Assembly (NCBI GenBank): GCA_012960535.1
Contig: DUBB01000035.1
Coordinates: forward strand, 1-64,000
Reading direction: 5' to 3'
Source of the DNA: Gammaproteobacteria bacterium
GTDB lineage: Bacteria; Pseudomonadota; Gammaproteobacteria; Pseudomonadales; Azotimanducaceae
Length of the DNA stretch: 64,000 nucleotides
Shown here: piece by piece, positions 54,767 through 63,793 of the stretch
Numbering within the stretch: the first letter of the stretch is position 1
Layout: every line of letters begins with the position of its first letter
Position numbers and translations under genes: made by a program
Notes under the pieces: model-generated
The model's database searches: none
What the model was told of the DNA's origin: nothing
The model's input: the letters and a program-made list of their open reading frames with translations, nothing else

Positions 54767-55912
54767 CTAACGGTACCGCCTGAAGAATAATCTTAAATCT
54801 TCAGAAAGTAGTTCAGGTTGCTCTAATGCGGCAAAATGGCCGCCTTTTGGCTGTTCAGTCCAGTGCTGGATATTGTACAGTTGCTCAGCCCAAGCTCTTG
54901 GCGGCAGGTAAAGTTCTCCAGGGAAAACCGTGTGACCAGTAGGCGTTTCAATCCGGCCGGCGGCAAACAAATCTGATTTCATGTGGCTGGATTCAAAATA
55001 AAGCCGCATAGAAGAAGTAATCGATTGGCTGACCCAGTAAATCATGATATTGGTCAGCAATTCATCTTTAGTAATCACGGATTCAAGGTCACCATCACAA
55101 TCTATCCAGTGCTGGAATTTTTCTGTTATCCAGGCCGCCAGACCTGCTGGAGAGTCATTGAGGCCGAAACCCAGGGTCTGCGGCTTTGTGCTTTGGATTG
55201 CCTGATAGCCGGTGCCTTCCTTCATGCGAATTCGGCTGGTTTGCAGATGTTTTTTTTCAACATCAGTTACCCCGGCAAAGGCATCCTCGAGGGTGCTTGG
55301 GTAGGGCGCAAAGATAAGCGTCAGGTGCAGCGCTAAAACGGCCTCGGGGGCCAGGCGAGCCGTCCAGGAACTGATTGCCGAACCCCAGTCTCCGCCTTGT
55401 ACAACATACTTTTCATAGCCCAGAAGTTGCATCAACTCAATATGCTGCAGGGCGGCCTGTTTCTGATCAAAGCCCTCTGAAACCGGCGCTGCCGAGAAAC
55501 CGTAGCCGGCAATAGACGGGCAGATCACGTGAAATGCATCATCACTATTACCGCCGAACCGTTCTGGTTGGGTCAGCAGGGGAATAATTTTGATGAATTC
55601 GCTGATAGAGCCGGGCCAGCCGTGGGTCATGAGTAGGGGTATGGCTCTGCAATGGCTGGATCTTTGATGAATGAAGTGTAGTTTTCTACCTTGGACAGGG
55701 GCTGTGAAATGATCGAACTGATTCAGTAGCGCTTCCTGCTTGCGCCAGCTGAAATCCTGCTGCCAGTAATCAACCAGGGACTTTAAGTATCGGGAATCGG
55801 TACCGTAATGCCAGGGACTGCCTACCTGATCAGGCCAGCGAGTCTGGGATAAGCGATAGTTCAGGTCGGTAAGTATGGAATCATCGACCTTGATGGTAAA
55901 TGGCTCGATCAT
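54767..55912 (-). CDS. epoxide hydrolase (EHN domain, alpha/beta-hydrolase)
   Basis: An epoxide hydrolase of 381 residues. The N-terminal epoxide-hydrolase domain (about 1-95) is followed by HGWPGS (97-102, oxyanion hole) and the nucleophile D175 in VVQGGDWGSA. A late histidine is in GGHFAALEQPE. It adds water to an epoxide to give a diol. The start at 55912 (ATG, AGGAA upstream) removes a 21-residue extension that opens at 55975. The substrate is unknown; an oxygenase product is plausible. It is divergent from the S9 peptidase, with 110 bases between. Confidence 0.85.
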   Translation of the reverse strand: MIEPFTIKVDDSILTDLNYRLSQTRWPDQVGSPWHYGTDSRYLKSLVDYWQQDFSWRKQEALLNQFDHFTAPVQGRKLHFIHQRSSHCRAIPLLMTHGWPGSISEFIKIIPLLTQPERFGGNSDDAFHVICPSIAGYGFSAAPVSEGFDQKQAALQHIELMQLLGYEKYVVQGGDWGSAISSWTARLAPEAVLALHLTLIFAPYPSTLEDAFAGVTDVEKKHLQTSRIRMKEGTGYQAIQSTKPQTLGFGLNDSPAGLAAWITEKFQHWIDCDGDLESVITKDELLTNIMIYWVSQSITSSMRLYFESSHMKSDLFAAGRIETPTGHTVFPGELYLPPRAWAEQLYNIQHWTEQPKGGHFAALEQPELLSEDLRLFFRRYR

Positions 55913-56022
55913 TTGTTTGTGTTCCTGACAGTGGCCTAAGATTAACTTGTTATTCGGTTTATTTGCAAAGAGCACGCAGATCTGTGCTAATCAAACCTAG
56001 ACATAAACAAAGGGTTCAGGCG

Positions 56023-58092
56023 ATGCAGAGGTTACTTTCAGGAGTGTTTATAGGCTGCCTGGCCGTGCTGGCACAGGCTGAGAACAGCGATGAAGTACGG
56101 TTTTTTAGCAGCCAGGACGTATTCAATCTTGAGTTTGCCAGCGAGCCTCGGGTATCCCCGGACGGCCAGCAGGTTCTGTATCGGCGAAAAAGCAACGATA
56201 TCATGACCGATTCAACTCGTAGCTCCCTATGGGTGGTGGATCTGGCTACAGGGTCGCATCGCCCACTGCTTTCAGATTTGAGAAATTACAGCTGGGCCAG
56301 ATGGTCGCCAGATGGTTCGCGGATTGCCTACGTCGTGGTGGTTGATGGGATTGCACAGATAAAGGTTCTCTGGCTTGATAGCGGACGTTCCGGCCTGATT
56401 GCCAGTCCAGCTAAGAAACCTTCCAACCTTAGCTGGTCACCTGATAATTTATCGCTGGCCTTTACCATGCCTGTGCCGGTCCAGCCGGAAACTCTGGTAA
56501 AGCCCAGGAAAAAACCTGCAAAGGCCAACTGGGCAGAACCGGCCAGGCTGATTACCTCAGTGCGTTATCAGTTTGATGGTCGGGGTATTGTTGCGCCTGA
56601 ATCAAGGCAGGTATTTATCGTTCCAGCTGATGGCGGGACGCCGCGACAGTTAAGCCAGGGTGATTTTCAGCATCAGGGGCCATTGTCCTGGTCCAAGGAT
56701 AGTCGCCGGATACTCTTTTCTGCAAATCGACACAAAAACTGGTCGTTGGAAACCATCGAAAGCGACCTGTATCTTGTGGAAGTAAAGAGCCAGAAGCTCA
56801 TTCAGGTCACGGATGAACCAGGCGCTGAATTTGGCGCCAGGTTTTCACCGGATGGCAGTTCAATTCTTTATCTCCACGAAACCAATGAACCCGTTGCCTA
56901 TCGTCACACGCGCTTGCGCATTCACGCCATAGTGGATGGAACCAGCCAGGCGCTACTTGCTGACGTGGATTACGCTATAAAATCCGCGCTGTGGAGTGAT
57001 GCTGGTCGAACCATTAGTTTTCGGTTCGATCAGGATGGTGAACGAAAACTTGGCAAGGTAGATTGGCGTAATCAGTTTACTCAGATCAGTCATGAGGTAG
57101 GTGGGACCAGTCTGGGCAGGCCTTATTTAAGCGGCGGTTTCCACTACAGCAATGGGACTTATGCATTTACCTATGCAAAAGCAGGCAGGCCCGCTGACCT
57201 GGCAGTCACCAGAGGTGATGCCATCAGACAGATGACGTTCTTGAACGATGACGTTTTAGCGCACAAAACCCTGGCTGAGGTCTTGCCGTTAGACTACAGA
57301 TCCTCACTGGATAACGAGCTTATCCATGGATGGTATGTCACCCCGCCAGATTTCGACCCGACCAGGCGATACCCGTTGATTCTGGAGATTCATGGCGGTC
57401 CACACAGTGCCTATGGGAATTTCTTCTCCGCAGAAATACAGCTGCTGGCGGCCAGCGGTTATATTGTATTTTATGACAATTATCGGGGCAGCACGTCTTA
57501 TGGTGCCCGATTTGCCGGCCTTTTGCAGGATAAGTATGCCAGCGTGGATGATTTTACGGATCATATGAGTGGTATTGATCACATGCTCAAACTCGGATTT
57601 GTCGATGAACAGAATCTTTTTATTGCGGGGGGATCTGCAGGAGGCATTGCTGCCGCCTTTGCAATCGGTCTGACCAATCGATTCAATGCGGCAGTTGCTG
57701 CTAAACCGGTAATCAACTGGATCAGTAAAACGCTTACAGCAGATTCATCTGTCTATCAGATCAGGCACCAGTTCCCAGGGATGCCCTGGCAGCACTTTGA
57801 GCATTACTGGGCACGCTCGCCTTTATCACAAATGGCGTCAATCACGACGCCAACCATGATATTAACGGGAGAACTGGATCGACGTACACCCATCTCAGAA
57901 TCTGAGCAGTTTTATCAGGCATTGAAGTTAAAAGGTGTGGATAGCGTATTGGTTCGGCTACCTGATTCCTCTCATGGCATTGCCGCAAGACCCTCTCGCC
58001 TCATTGCTAAAGTGGACTACATGCTCGCCTGGTTTGAACGCTACCGTAAATCTGATCCAGGCTTGTCAGGCCAACAGGATCGTGTAAAGTGA
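56023..58092 (+). CDS. S9-family serine peptidase (prolyl oligopeptidase-like)
   Basis: An exported peptidase of 689 residues with a signal peptide (1-18) and beta-propeller repeats (WSPDGSRIAYV, SWSPDNLSLAF, FSPDGSSILYL). A C-terminal alpha/beta hydrolase domain holds the catalytic S538 in GGSAGG, Asp in GELDRRTP and His in DSSHGI. It cleaves oligopeptides (dipeptidyl or acylaminoacyl type). The start at 56023 is set by the signal peptide; the longer frame overlaps the divergent gene. It lies 25 bases upstream of the selenoprotein gene, which may be co-transcribed. Confidence 0.85.
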   Translation: MQRLLSGVFIGCLAVLAQAENSDEVRFFSSQDVFNLEFASEPRVSPDGQQVLYRRKSNDIMTDSTRSSLWVVDLATGSHRPLLSDLRNYSWARWSPDGSRIAYVVVVDGIAQIKVLWLDSGRSGLIASPAKKPSNLSWSPDNLSLAFTMPVPVQPETLVKPRKKPAKANWAEPARLITSVRYQFDGRGIVAPESRQVFIVPADGGTPRQLSQGDFQHQGPLSWSKDSRRILFSANRHKNWSLETIESDLYLVEVKSQKLIQVTDEPGAEFGARFSPDGSSILYLHETNEPVAYRHTRLRIHAIVDGTSQALLADVDYAIKSALWSDAGRTISFRFDQDGERKLGKVDWRNQFTQISHEVGGTSLGRPYLSGGFHYSNGTYAFTYAKAGRPADLAVTRGDAIRQMTFLNDDVLAHKTLAEVLPLDYRSSLDNELIHGWYVTPPDFDPTRRYPLILEIHGGPHSAYGNFFSAEIQLLAASGYIVFYDNYRGSTSYGARFAGLLQDKYASVDDFTDHMSGIDHMLKLGFVDEQNLFIAGGSAGGIAAAFAIGLTNRFNAAVAAKPVINWISKTLTADSSVYQIRHQFPGMPWQHFEHYWARSPLSQMASITTPTMILTGELDRRTPISESEQFYQALKLKGVDSVLVRLPDSSHGIAARPSRLIAKVDYMLAWFERYRKSDPGLSGQQDRVK

Positions 58093-58117
58093 TAGCAACC
58101 TGTAAAAAGGATTTGAT

Positions 58118-58648
58118 ATGGCAATACAATTTCATAATCCAGAAGGCGCATCCGCAATAGCGGATACCGCCTATGAACTCAGCCTTACGCTCGATTCAGA
58201 GTCCACCGCCAGGATTGGTTTACTGGCAAATGGTTTCCCGGATTCAGAAGAGTTCCTGACGCTGATAGAAGCATCACTATTGAAGCATTGCCCAGGATTG
58301 GATATCCGGCGATATAATAAGGGTAATGCCTCAGTCCCCGCGAGTAGCGAATTGTTATCCTCTATATCCGCAGACTGTGAGGGCTTGGTCACCGCTTATG
58401 GGCATTGAGGCAGCTGTACTACCGGCACCGTGCGTGACGGCATAGCCACAGCCAGGAATGGTATTCCATGCATAGCCCTGGTGACCGAAGATTTCTGGCC
58501 TCAGGGGGATTTCGTTGCACAGTCGCTAGGTATGTCCGCCTTACCCAGGGTTCAGCTGCCGCATCCGGTTGCAGGCAGTGGTAAAGCAAATATGCAGGTT
58601 ATTGCTGAGGAGATAACGCCTAAGATTATCGCAGCGTTTGCATTGTGA
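58118..58648 (+). CDS. UGSC-family selenoprotein, UGA read as selenocysteine
   Basis: One frame of 176 codons from ATG 58118 to TGA 58648 is interrupted only by TGA at 58406-58408, codon 97. The surrounding residues are LVTAYGH-U-GSC-TTGTVRDGIATARNGIPC, so the stop position fits selenocysteine in a U-G-S-C redox motif, the signature of the UGSC-containing oxidoreductase family. The downstream half (IALVTEDFWPQGDFVAQSLGM and beyond) is conserved-looking and in frame. Termination at codon 97 would leave a 96-residue stub. The motif resembles a thioredoxin-type UxxC active site, so a cytosolic oxidoreductase is likely. The next gene overlaps the real stop by four bases (GTGA). Confidence 0.85.
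58422..58440 (+). promoter_or_regulatory. bacterial SECIS-like hairpin downstream of UGA
   Basis: From the UGA, 13 bases lead to a stem CCG-g-CAC, a five-base loop CGTGC, then GTG-a-CGG: a 7-position stem with one internal mismatch. The loop begins 20 bases after the UGA and has a G as its second base. This matches the known form of bacterial SECIS elements (loop about 16-37 bases from the UGA, with an early loop G). Confidence 0.65.
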
Positions 58649-59715
58649 CTGATTGGTTAACTGCCTCTGATGAGGCTGCTGCACTGGAGCTGCTGCATGC
58701 GCGGCAGTGCACGGATGGCTTGCCTGTTGTTATTCCTACCGATGAACGGGTGCAGAGGATGGTAATCCAGTCCAGTATGGAAGGTGATATGCGATTGGGC
58801 ATTATGGGGCCGGCGGGTAAGGTGGCAACGGTTGAGAAAGTAGCTGTAGCGGCCGTTATGGCAGGCTGTCTGCCAGACTATATGCCCGTTGTTGTCGCAG
58901 CCGTCCAGGCAATTTTGAAACCTGAGTTTGATCTTACTGAAATGCAGGCAACGACCCACTGTACAGCGCCTTTGCTGATCGTCAACGGGCCTGCCAGGCG
59001 TGATTGTGGGCCGGTATCAAGCGGCTTCGGAGCACTGGGGCCGGGACACCGGGCCAATGCAAGTATTGGTAGAGCGCTACGCCTTGCTATGATTAATATC
59101 GGCGGAGGACGCGCCGGTACTTCTGATATGGCGCTATTGGGCCATCCTGGAAAATTCACTTATTGTCTTGCTGAAGATGAAGAAAGTAGCCCGTTCGAGC
59201 CGCTTCATGTCAGCCGTGGTTTTACTGAAGATGACAGTGTGGTGACAGTGATTGGTGCTGAAGCACCTCACTCAGTGATGTATAGCGGTAATGCAGACCT
59301 TCCTGATAACCATACGCGCCTTTTAGATGTGCTTGCTATTGGCCTGACCAATAGTGCTACCAATAATGCAGTGCTGGGCGGCGGCGCTGCGACCGTGGTG
59401 TTGAATCCAGACCATGCCCATATACTGGCAAGTGCAGGCCTAAGTAGAATGAAGGTCTGTCAGGAATTGTATCAGCGATGCTATTTTGATAAGCCAGCGC
59501 AGGGTCCATTAAGTACGGGTTCTGGCAAGAAGCAGTCCGCGCATCGCAGGTGGTATTGCTTTGACTCAGCTGAACAGATTTTAGTGTTGATGGCGGGTGG
59601 CAGTGGCCTTTATTCCATGGTAATGCCTTCCTGGTGCGCCGGAAGCCATAAAAATTCGGCGATCAGTGTCCAGTTTGAATCCAACCCTTACTGTGAAGTA
59701 CCCGTTCAATCCTAG
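58645..59715 (+). CDS. conserved partner protein of the UGSC selenoprotein
   Basis: A protein of 356 residues starting with GTG inside the selenoprotein's stop codon (GTGA), so translation is coupled. Conserved-looking segments are TDGLPVVIPTDERVQ at the start, KVATVEKVAVAAVMAGCLPDYMPVVVAA, LIVNGPARRDCGPVSS, then LRLAMINIGGGRAGTSDMALLGHPGKFTYCLAEDEE. About eight cysteines occur, some near the conserved blocks. I recognise this as a family seen beside UGSC genes but know no reaction. It has no signal peptide. It may be the substrate-binding or catalytic partner of the selenoprotein. The gene ends 69 bases before the converging transporter. Confidence 0.7.
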   Translation: MTDWLTASDEAAALELLHARQCTDGLPVVIPTDERVQRMVIQSSMEGDMRLGIMGPAGKVATVEKVAVAAVMAGCLPDYMPVVVAAVQAILKPEFDLTEMQATTHCTAPLLIVNGPARRDCGPVSSGFGALGPGHRANASIGRALRLAMINIGGGRAGTSDMALLGHPGKFTYCLAEDEESSPFEPLHVSRGFTEDDSVVTVIGAEAPHSVMYSGNADLPDNHTRLLDVLAIGLTNSATNNAVLGGGAATVVLNPDHAHILASAGLSRMKVCQELYQRCYFDKPAQGPLSTGSGKKQSAHRRWYCFDSAEQILVLMAGGSGLYSMVMPSWCAGSHKNSAISVQFESNPYCEVPVQS

Positions 59716-59784
59716 TTTTTAGAAGCAGTCAACATCCTCTCTAAAAAGGAGTTTTCTGCGGATACGGGCTTGCGACAGGCCGAT

Positions 59785-61059
59785 TCAGGGTGTCCTGAGC
59801 TGGTCGCTGGGTTCGGTGAAAATGGGCTCACTAATTTTCATTAACCGATTTAAAAACACTGTTGCCATGGCAATCAGGATAGCAGTGACGGTTAGCAGGT
59901 TAAGGCCGGAATGAAAATTTCCAGTTATATCATAGAGAAGCCCTAAGCCTAACGGCCCTAAAACCCCACCAACCTCGGCCGCAGTGAAAAACAGACCGCT
60001 GGCAATCCCAGCATAGCGATCATTGATTCCTGGAATTTCAATCAGCGCGAGAATGAGTACTGTCATGATGCTGGAGCGAACGATGCCTTGCAGCAACAGG
60101 CCGGTTGTCAGCACGGAAGTTGTCTGGGAGTGCAGTAAATAACTGGCCAGGGCGGCACACAGGCTTAGGCAGAACAGAATTTTGAAACGACGGCCTGGGG
60201 TCGCTAACCTTGGTATAGTCAGAGAACCGAGGATACCGATGGCGGTGGGTATAGCAGCCCAGTAACCGGCTTCGATCAGGCTCATGCCGGTCAATTTTAA
60301 TAATTCCGGCAACCAGTTATTGAGGCCATGATTAAAAGCGAAGATACCCACGCTCATAAGTAAGACCAATCGAACTGCTGGTAATTTGATCAGGGTAAGA
60401 AAAATTGCAGTCTGGCCCTGTGCCGGCATGTCGCTGGCTTGGCTTTCTCTGGTTTGCAGTTGTTCGTTTGATGCGATTATAAACCAGACCAGGGCGGTCA
60501 GGGCTGAGAAACCAGCGATGGCAAGCATGATGTTCTGCCATGACCCCATCAACGGTATTAGTAAGGAATGGGTCAGTGTGAGCGAAACGATACCGCCTAT
60601 GGCTGGTCCAGTCATGTAAATGCCCATTGCCAGCCCTCTGGACTGGCCTGAGAACCAGCGGGTGATGAGTTTGGGTGCGCCAGCAGAGATAATCGGGCCG
60701 CCAATACCAAAAATCATGACGGCACAGATCATGGCATAGTAATCTGTGGAAAATGCTCTTGCCAGAGATGACAGTGCAATGATAACAGCACCGAGTGTTA
60801 ACGCTGTTCTTGAGCCGATTCGGTCCAGCAGGATGCCACAGGGAATGGCAAATAATATATAGGTGAATTGCCAGGCACCCATGATACTACCCATGGCCGT
60901 ATGGGAGATGTCAAGGTCAGCCTCGATTAGCGATACCATCGGTGCCAGGCTGGTTGCGGTGAGCCCAAAAGCGGCATACAGCAGCCAGACGCCAACTAAT
61001 ATAATCCAACGGTAAATTGTAGATTCCTCAGGTGAAACGAGCGGAGCCGATTTTAGCAT
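59785..61059 (-). CDS. MFS transporter (CynX/NimT-like)
   Basis: A 424-residue membrane transporter with about 12 helices. The cytoplasmic loop pattern GILLDRIGSRTALTLGA after helix 2 and RWFSGQSRGLAMGIYMTGPAIGG after helix 4 are typical of the cyanate/nitrate/organic-acid branch of the major facilitator superfamily. The substrate is unknown. It is divergent (76-base gap) from the other MFS gene at 61136, so a shared promoter region is likely. It converges with the UGSC partner gene. Confidence 0.8.
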   Translation of the reverse strand: MLKSAPLVSPEESTIYRWIILVGVWLLYAAFGLTATSLAPMVSLIEADLDISHTAMGSIMGAWQFTYILFAIPCGILLDRIGSRTALTLGAVIIALSSLARAFSTDYYAMICAVMIFGIGGPIISAGAPKLITRWFSGQSRGLAMGIYMTGPAIGGIVSLTLTHSLLIPLMGSWQNIMLAIAGFSALTALVWFIIASNEQLQTRESQASDMPAQGQTAIFLTLIKLPAVRLVLLMSVGIFAFNHGLNNWLPELLKLTGMSLIEAGYWAAIPTAIGILGSLTIPRLATPGRRFKILFCLSLCAALASYLLHSQTTSVLTTGLLLQGIVRSSIMTVLILALIEIPGINDRYAGIASGLFFTAAEVGGVLGPLGLGLLYDITGNFHSGLNLLTVTAILIAMATVFLNRLMKISEPIFTEPSDQLRTP

Positions 61060-61135
61060 AGAATGACCGGTGCATTGCGACTGCCAGGACCGTGAAACGT
61101 GCTATGGTTGAGCCCCGATCGATAGTGGAAAAAAA

Positions 61136-62350
61136 GTGGCTGCACCCTTTTTTTATGGCTGGAAGATTGTTATTGCACTCTTCGTGGTACTGGCATTTAG
61201 CTCCGGGCTGGGTTTTTACAATCACGCTATATTGATACAAGCGCTAACAACTGAGAGCCATTTTTCGGTCGAGGTTGCATCTTTTGCTGTGTCTATTTTT
61301 TTTGTTGTCAGTGGTTTAACGGGGCTGTTGATAGCGCCTCTGCTTGACCGCGTTGATATACGCTGGATTATGATTCCGGGTTCCCTGATTGCAGCCATTG
61401 GCTTATATCGGGTGGGCACGGCTCATACCAATCTAGAGCTCTACCTGGTGTACACGTTATTTGGTTTTGGCTTTGCTGCTACCAGCCTGCTGCCTTCAAC
61501 CACGCTGGTGGCAAGGTGGTTTGTTATACACAGAGCTAGGGCACTGTCTATTGCCTCTACAGGCCTGTCAGTAGGTGGGATCATGATCACACCTGCCAGT
61601 GCGGTGCTCATCCGCGAGGTCGGCTTGGCGGAGGCTTCGAGTTGGTTGGCGGGGCTTTATCTCCTTGGCGTGATTCCCATCAGCGCTTGGTTCCTGCGAT
61701 CTTCTCCAGCTTCAATGCGGTTGATGCCAGATGGTGCAACCTGGCAGGGAAAAGAGCCCAGTCTTGACGGTGTTTATTTTCGGGTGGCTATCAGGGATGG
61801 CTTCTTCTGGGTTCTGAACATCTCCTATATTTTTGTCATGATGGCGCAGGTCGGGGGGATTGCCCATCAGTACGGATTGATTGCCGAACGATTGCCGCAG
61901 CAAACTGCACCCGCGGCGATCGCAATTCTGCCCCTGTTCAGCATCCTGGGTCGATTGGCGGGTGGGTTTTTACTGGAATACTTTCCAATCCTGGTGTTCA
62001 CCTTGGTGATGATCCTGCTGCAGACAGCTGCTCTGATTCTGCTGGCTTTGAGTAACCAGGTGATGTGGTTATTTATCGGCCTGGCTGTTCTGGGTATTTC
62101 TGTTGGTAATCTACTCATGCTGCAACCCTTGATTATTGCAGAAAGGTACGGCATGCGTGATTACAGTCGATTGTTCTCTTGGGCTAATCTGTGTACTGTC
62201 ATTGGCGTTGCTACCGGGCCAGGCTTGTTGGGTTTAATGTACGCAGAATCTTCCTCTTATGAGTTACCTTATCTGTTTGCTGCTGCGGCGGGTTTGATTG
62301 CAGCTTGCTTGTATATGGTTTGCATGTTGCTATCCGCTAGAGCGGATTAG
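61136..62350 (+). CDS. MFS transporter (monocarboxylate-like)
   Basis: A 404-residue membrane transporter with about 12 helices. It starts at a GTG (MAAPFFYGWKIVIALFVVLA), with GGAAAAAAA directly before it. The opening FYGW and the loop LLDRVDIRWIMIPG with RWFVIHRARALSIASTGLSVGG resemble the OFA/monocarboxylate branch, which carries organic acids. The C-terminal codons overlap the converging PHP-domain gene by 21 bases. Paired with the divergent MFS gene, it suggests import and export or two related compounds. Confidence 0.8.
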   Translation: MAAPFFYGWKIVIALFVVLAFSSGLGFYNHAILIQALTTESHFSVEVASFAVSIFFVVSGLTGLLIAPLLDRVDIRWIMIPGSLIAAIGLYRVGTAHTNLELYLVYTLFGFGFAATSLLPSTTLVARWFVIHRARALSIASTGLSVGGIMITPASAVLIREVGLAEASSWLAGLYLLGVIPISAWFLRSSPASMRLMPDGATWQGKEPSLDGVYFRVAIRDGFFWVLNISYIFVMMAQVGGIAHQYGLIAERLPQQTAPAAIAILPLFSILGRLAGGFLLEYFPILVFTLVMILLQTAALILLALSNQVMWLFIGLAVLGISVGNLLMLQPLIIAERYGMRDYSRLFSWANLCTVIGVATGPGLLGLMYAESSSYELPYLFAAAAGLIAACLYMVCMLLSARAD

Positions 62351-63793
62351 AAAAACCGGATTAGTGTAAAACCATAGATCTGCCCAGGGATCTTCTCCTG
62401 GTTCATCGGGGCTGGGTTCAAGGTCGTTGGTATTTGATCCGCGAATTCTGAAATAGCTCGAGCTGGATACAGGCAGGTTGAATGAAACCGAGATGTACCC
62501 GTGCGCGTCAACTTGCCAGTCAGCCGCATGAAATCGCTTGATGACTTTTGCGGAAGGATTATTATTGGCTGGCGTTTGTGTTGCGGTCGAGATCAGGCCC
62601 TGGATCACATCCAGGTGGTCTAAGCTGACTTCCCTGCCTGAAAAATTGACGCCGCCAGGGTCTCTTACTTTTATTGAGACATGGACCGTCTGGTCCTGTT
62701 TAAATTCGAGAGTCTGGCCAATACCAGCACTTGCCGAAGCAGTCTGGGCCTTAACGTAAATCTCTGATATGAGATCGCCAGTGGTAACAAAGACCTGCCC
62801 AGAGCGAAGTGCTTCTATAACGCCCTGGTAAGTCGCTGAAGCATGGACGTAAGTCTTCGAATACTCGCCCGGCCAGAAATCGACACCGCCTTCTGTATAG
62901 TGAACATGGGAGTCACTGTTTGCGGTAATCCACCAATGTCGCCCTTCACCCAGCATAGCATCCCAGAATCCACCCACCACGGCTGTCATCTGGTCAAAGC
63001 CACCCAGGGTAGGAAATTGGCGGTAGTATCCCCTGAATTGCATGGCGGGGTCGGCAAGGCTTTGTGAGGTTGACAGGCTGATTGCCTGGTGACCGGGAGC
63101 CCCTTCCATACCAACTGCCACATCCGGTGCGACATCATTCCAGGCACGCAGTTCTGCTGGGGCATGCAGACCAAAAACACCGAGTTTGGTCGCCGACCGT
63201 GACGGGTGATGAGCAAACACAAGGGGTCTCGGATGAATGGATTGCATGGTTTTTAGCGCCAGCAACATCTGTTCATGGTCGTTTCTGGAATCATCAGCAG
63301 GGTAGACTTCGCGGCTGTCAAACTGGCTTTCAAGCAGTAGCAGATGGTGTGCCTCGGCTTCCGTATGTGGCACGATGATACTGCTGTGATCTCCGCCCGG
63401 GCTATTCAGTTCCATGCCGTAGAATTGAAGAATTTCCGGAATGACCTGGCGGGACCTAACCAGTTCTGGATAGGCCAGTTCGAAATTGACTTTGCTGTGC
63501 TTGGGTCCGCCGTGATCCGTTGTTACCATCCAGGTCAAGCCATGATGCCGCGCCATAAGCGCATTCATTGCCGTTGGGTAGATGGCATCACCCCCTATTA
63601 CGGGACTAGGGGGGCTGGATTCAAGGTTCCAGCCGACGCTATATCGTGAGTGGATGTGATGATCACCTGAGAGCCAGCGGGTTTGATCGGTTGATGTTGC
63701 CGGTACGGCTGTATGCTGTGCAGGTAATGAAAGGGTATGGGAGCAGCCGAGGGTCAGCATGCTGGTCAATATTGAGTACAGTGCAATTTTCAT
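62330..63793 (-). CDS. CehA/McbA-like PHP-domain hydrolase, lipoprotein
   Basis: A protein of 487 residues with a lipoprotein signal (SMLTLGC, Cys17), so it is periplasmic. The PHP metal site begins SGDHHIHSRYSVGW; further ligands are in VTTDHGG, EILQFYGMELNSPGGDHSS, LVFAHHPSRSAT and NSDSHVHY. The family uses metal to hydrolyse esters or carbamates (CehA/McbA type). A beta-sandwich C-terminal part follows (residues about 340-487). The end overlaps the MFS gene by 21 bases. The substrate is unknown. Confidence 0.8.
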   Translation of the reverse strand: MKIALYSILTSMLTLGCSHTLSLPAQHTAVPATSTDQTRWLSGDHHIHSRYSVGWNLESSPPSPVIGGDAIYPTAMNALMARHHGLTWMVTTDHGGPKHSKVNFELAYPELVRSRQVIPEILQFYGMELNSPGGDHSSIIVPHTEAEAHHLLLLESQFDSREVYPADDSRNDHEQMLLALKTMQSIHPRPLVFAHHPSRSATKLGVFGLHAPAELRAWNDVAPDVAVGMEGAPGHQAISLSTSQSLADPAMQFRGYYRQFPTLGGFDQMTAVVGGFWDAMLGEGRHWWITANSDSHVHYTEGGVDFWPGEYSKTYVHASATYQGVIEALRSGQVFVTTGDLISEIYVKAQTASASAGIGQTLEFKQDQTVHVSIKVRDPGGVNFSGREVSLDHLDVIQGLISTATQTPANNNPSAKVIKRFHAADWQVDAHGYISVSFNLPVSSSSYFRIRGSNTNDLEPSPDEPGEDPWADLWFYTNPVFLIRSSG

